From assembly GCF_002007235.1 (NCBI RefSeq), contig NZ_MUHW01000010.1, positions 1-64,000 on the forward strand: 64,000 nt of DNA, read 5' to 3'. The notes beneath the pieces are model-generated. The model did no database searches. It saw only the letters and a list, made by a program, of their open reading frames with translations, and was not told the origin of the DNA. Below are positions 61,655 through 64,000 of this stretch, piece after piece; the stretch's first letter is position 1, and every line of letters begins with the position of its first letter. The position numbers and the translations under genes were made by a program. Source of the stretch: Oribacterium sp. C9. Lineage in GTDB: Bacteria; Bacillota; Clostridia; Lachnospirales; Lachnospiraceae.

Positions 61655-64000
61655 TCATCCTTTTCTGCGGCGGGCAACTCCGGAAGCTTTCTTCGGTGCC
61701 TTTGGGGCCACCGGCTTTCTGGCACTCACCTTGCTTCCGGTCTTTGTTTTTTCATCAGTTTTCTTTACGGAAGCAGATTTTGCAGCCTTACCGGCTGTCT
61801 TTTTAACTGTAGTTCTTGAAGTGCTTCTCTTTACAGCCGCCTTCTCCTCAGGCTCTTCGCATGGAGTGAGCTGATAGATGGTCGTAGACATGGATGGGAT
61901 GTCAATGTCTATGGCGTAATCTCTCTCATCCCATGAAACCTTTTTTGCCTGGATCTTCGTACGCTTCACCATACCGAATCCGCCGTACTTCTCATCATCT
62001 GTTGAAAGAAGTGCCTTGGCGCTACACATAAACGGTACACCAACTCTGAACTTGGGATGTGCGATATTATCAAAGTTCGTAACTACCAGTACAGTCTCCT
62101 CCGGCTTGTCCGTCTTTCGTATGAACATCACCATGGAGAGATCGCTGTAGCTGCAGTTGATCCATTCAAATCCATCAGGATAGTAATCAAGCTGCCAAAG
62201 AGCTGGATGCTCCTTATAGACAGTATTGAGATCCTTCACGTAATCCTGAATTTCCTTATGCACAGGATACTCCAGAAGATTCCATTCCAGCTCCTGATTT
62301 TCTGACCATTCATCATACTGTCCGAAATCCTGACCCATGAAGAGCAGCTTCTTTCCCGGATGTGTCCAGAAATAGCCGTAAGCAGTACGCAGGTTGCGTG
62401 CCTTCTCTTCAAATGTATGTCCCGGCATCTTTCCGAGGAGTGAACGCTTTCCATGAACCACCTCATCATGAGAGAACACAAGCATGAAATCCTCTGAATA
62501 ATTGTAGATCATAGAGAATGTAAGCTGGTTATAGCTTCCCTTTCGGAAGAAAGGATCTGTCTGCATATAACCGAGGAAATCGTTCATCCATCCCATATTC
62601 CACTTTATGTCGAATCCGAGACCATCATCCTTTACCGAACCTGTGATGTTCGGCCATGCTGTAGACTCTTCAGCTATAAGCAATGTTCCCGGGAACATCT
62701 TATGGAACTGTGAATTAAGGTGCTTCAAAAACTCTACGGAATCGAGATTCTCATTTCCACCGTACATGTTCCTCGGTGCTCCCTGACCCTGGCGACCATA
62801 GTCAAGATACAGCATGGAGGCAACAGCATCCATACGGAGTCCATCCACATGGTACTTATCTGCCCAGTACATGGCACTTCCGATAAGGAAGTTGGAAACT
62901 TCATTCTTTCGATAGTTGAATGTCAGTGTTCCCCAATGAGGATGGCTGGCAAGTACAGGATCCGGATTTTCATAAAGTCCTGTACCGTCAAACTGAGCAA
63001 GTCCCCATGAATCTCTTGGGAAATGTGCAGGTACCCAGTCAAGAATCACTCCGATTCCCTCATTGTGCATGTAGTTCATAAAATACATAAAATCTTCCGG
63101 AGAACCGTAACGGCTTGTAGGTGCATAGTATCCTGACACCTGATAGCCCCAGCTCGCATCAAGAGGATGCTCCATGACAGGCATGAGCTCCACATGAGTA
63201 TATCCCTGCTTCTTTACATAGCTTGCAAGCTTTTTTGCAAGCTCACGGTAATTATAAAATTCAGAACCGTCAACCGAGGTTCCATCTTCATTAACGAGTG
63301 ACTGCTTCCTTGCGAAGGATCCAAGATGCACCTCATAAACGCTCATAGGTCTTTCCTTGAGACCTGATGACTTAAGTGTCTTTTTATTATCCTCCCACTC
63401 CTTATCGGTCCACTTGAATTTACTGAGATCAGCAACTATGGAAGCATTGTTAGGTCGCATCTCCATGGCATTGGCGTATGGATCGGTCTTTAAGAAAGGC
63501 TCCTTGTGACGGCACTTGATCTCGTACTTATAAACAGTTCCCGGAGTAAGATGAGGTATGAAAATCTCAAATATTCCGGAACCGCCGAGACTTTGCATCA
63601 TATTTCTTCTTCCGTCCCAGAGGTTGAAATCTCCAACTACAGATACTCGTTCTGCATTTGGAGCCCAGACTGAGAATACAACACCGTCAACCCCGTCTAT
63701 GGTTATAGGATGTGCACCCATTTTGTTATAGATATCATACCAGATACCTGCCTGATACTTCTTTATATCCTCATCTGTATAGATAGATGCAAATGTATAC
63801 GGATCTTCAGACTCCGTAGTTGTGTCATTGTCATATGTTATGAGATAAGAGAACTTGGGCAGCTCCTTTTCCCACTTCTTTTTCATAGGAATAAGTACGG
63901 CAAAAAAACCATTTTCATCCGCAAGCTCCATCTGATAGACCTTGTCACCCTGGATCTTAACTTCGATATCTTTAGCTGTCGGTATGAATGTCTGAATCAG
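61655..64000 (-). CDS. glgB: 1,4-alpha-glucan branching enzyme, partial (5' end outside window)
   Basis: GlgB adds alpha-1,6 branches to glycogen. The visible 781 residues are open to the window edge, so the start is missing. They show a CBM48 domain (VVFSVWAPNAERVSVVGDFNLWDGRR) and the GH13 barrel: GYTHVELMPVMEHPLDASWGYQ, DWVPAHFPRD, DGLRMDAVASMLYLDYGR (nucleophile), IAEESTAWP (acid/base) and FSHDEVVHGKRSL. The last 65 or so residues form a Lys/Arg/Ala/Ser/Thr-rich, histone H1-like tail (RSTSRTTVKKTAGKAAKSAS). MalQ follows 152 bases downstream. Confidence 0.94.
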   Translation of the reverse strand: MIQTFIPTAKDIEVKIQGDKVYQMELADENGFFAVLIPMKKKWEKELPKFSYLITYDNDTTTESEDPYTFASIYTDEDIKKYQAGIWYDIYNKMGAHPITIDGVDGVVFSVWAPNAERVSVVGDFNLWDGRRNMMQSLGGSGIFEIFIPHLTPGTVYKYEIKCRHKEPFLKTDPYANAMEMRPNNASIVADLSKFKWTDKEWEDNKKTLKSSGLKERPMSVYEVHLGSFARKQSLVNEDGTSVDGSEFYNYRELAKKLASYVKKQGYTHVELMPVMEHPLDASWGYQVSGYYAPTSRYGSPEDFMYFMNYMHNEGIGVILDWVPAHFPRDSWGLAQFDGTGLYENPDPVLASHPHWGTLTFNYRKNEVSNFLIGSAMYWADKYHVDGLRMDAVASMLYLDYGRQGQGAPRNMYGGNENLDSVEFLKHLNSQFHKMFPGTLLIAEESTAWPNITGSVKDDGLGFDIKWNMGWMNDFLGYMQTDPFFRKGSYNQLTFSMIYNYSEDFMLVFSHDEVVHGKRSLLGKMPGHTFEEKARNLRTAYGYFWTHPGKKLLFMGQDFGQYDEWSENQELEWNLLEYPVHKEIQDYVKDLNTVYKEHPALWQLDYYPDGFEWINCSYSDLSMVMFIRKTDKPEETVLVVTNFDNIAHPKFRVGVPFMCSAKALLSTDDEKYGGFGMVKRTKIQAKKVSWDERDYAIDIDIPSMSTTIYQLTPCEEPEEKAAVKRSTSRTTVKKTAGKAAKSASVKKTDEKTKTGSKVSARKPVAPKAPKKASGVARRRKG

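Overview
The window looks like a piece of the chromosome of an anaerobic Gram-positive bacterium of the Clostridia, most likely family Lachnospiraceae (Butyrivibrio/Roseburia-like). The basis is moderate GC with AGGAGG ribosome sites, a Firmicutes order of ribosomal genes, Feo iron uptake with a FeoB-associated Cys-rich small protein, the short ProRS form, a long charged N-terminal region on Rho, and an intracellular sucrose phosphorylase plus GH32 locus. This is inference from protein families, not a database search. Nearly all genes lie on the minus strand; the exceptions are the LysR gene, the GH32 gene, the DtxR-like gene and a small membrane protein at 59064. I found no tRNA, rRNA, CRISPR array, insertion sequence, prophage or clear pseudogene.

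Layout on the minus strand unless noted. 1-3.5 kb: rpmG-secE-nusG-rplK-rplA, then an L10 leader with attenuator and rplJ-rplL. 3.7-8.9 kb: LysR regulator (+), comF family, recD2, mreB. 9-18.5 kb: a sucrose/fructoside locus with a LacI regulator, a three-gene ABC importer, GH13_18 sucrose phosphorylase, an unusual P-loop kinase and a divergent GH32 hydrolase; three copies of one LacI-type palindrome sit in its promoter regions. 18.5-19 kb: a gene-free region with several inverted repeats. 19-30.7 kb: CmpB-type membrane protein, acyltransferase, phosphoglucomutase, CCA-adding enzyme, an SH3b/TPR membrane protein, proS, aroC (with an acidic insertion) and a beta-propeller lactonase.

30.8-35.4 kb: potABCD polyamine importer, preceded by its own strong promoter and a roughly 470-nt highly structured leader or independent RNA ending in a terminator. 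This is the best candidate for something undescribed here. 35.4-39.9 kb: ferrous iron locus feoA-feoA-feoB plus accessory proteins, with a divergent DtxR/MntR-type regulator and four TTAG-N6-CTAA boxes. 40-42.8 kb: ArsR-type regulator, free-standing HMA protein and a P1B ATPase lacking its own metal-binding domain, with an operator over the promoter. 42.9-50.9 kb: fumC, a STAS/HATPase-like pair, a surface protein, trmL, DUF6472, nth, dCMP deaminase, sua5. 50.9-58.8 kb: GH18-type protein, prfA, prmC, DUF1385, rpmE, rho. 59-64 kb: small membrane protein (+), malQ and a glgB that runs off the right edge.

Functionally, imported sucrose would be split by phosphorolysis to glucose-1-phosphate (which the nearby phosphoglucomutase can use) and fructose, or hydrolysed by GH32. 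MalQ and GlgB handle glycogen. The metal loci form two separate regulated units: Fe(II) import, and export of a soft divalent metal such as Zn or Cd.
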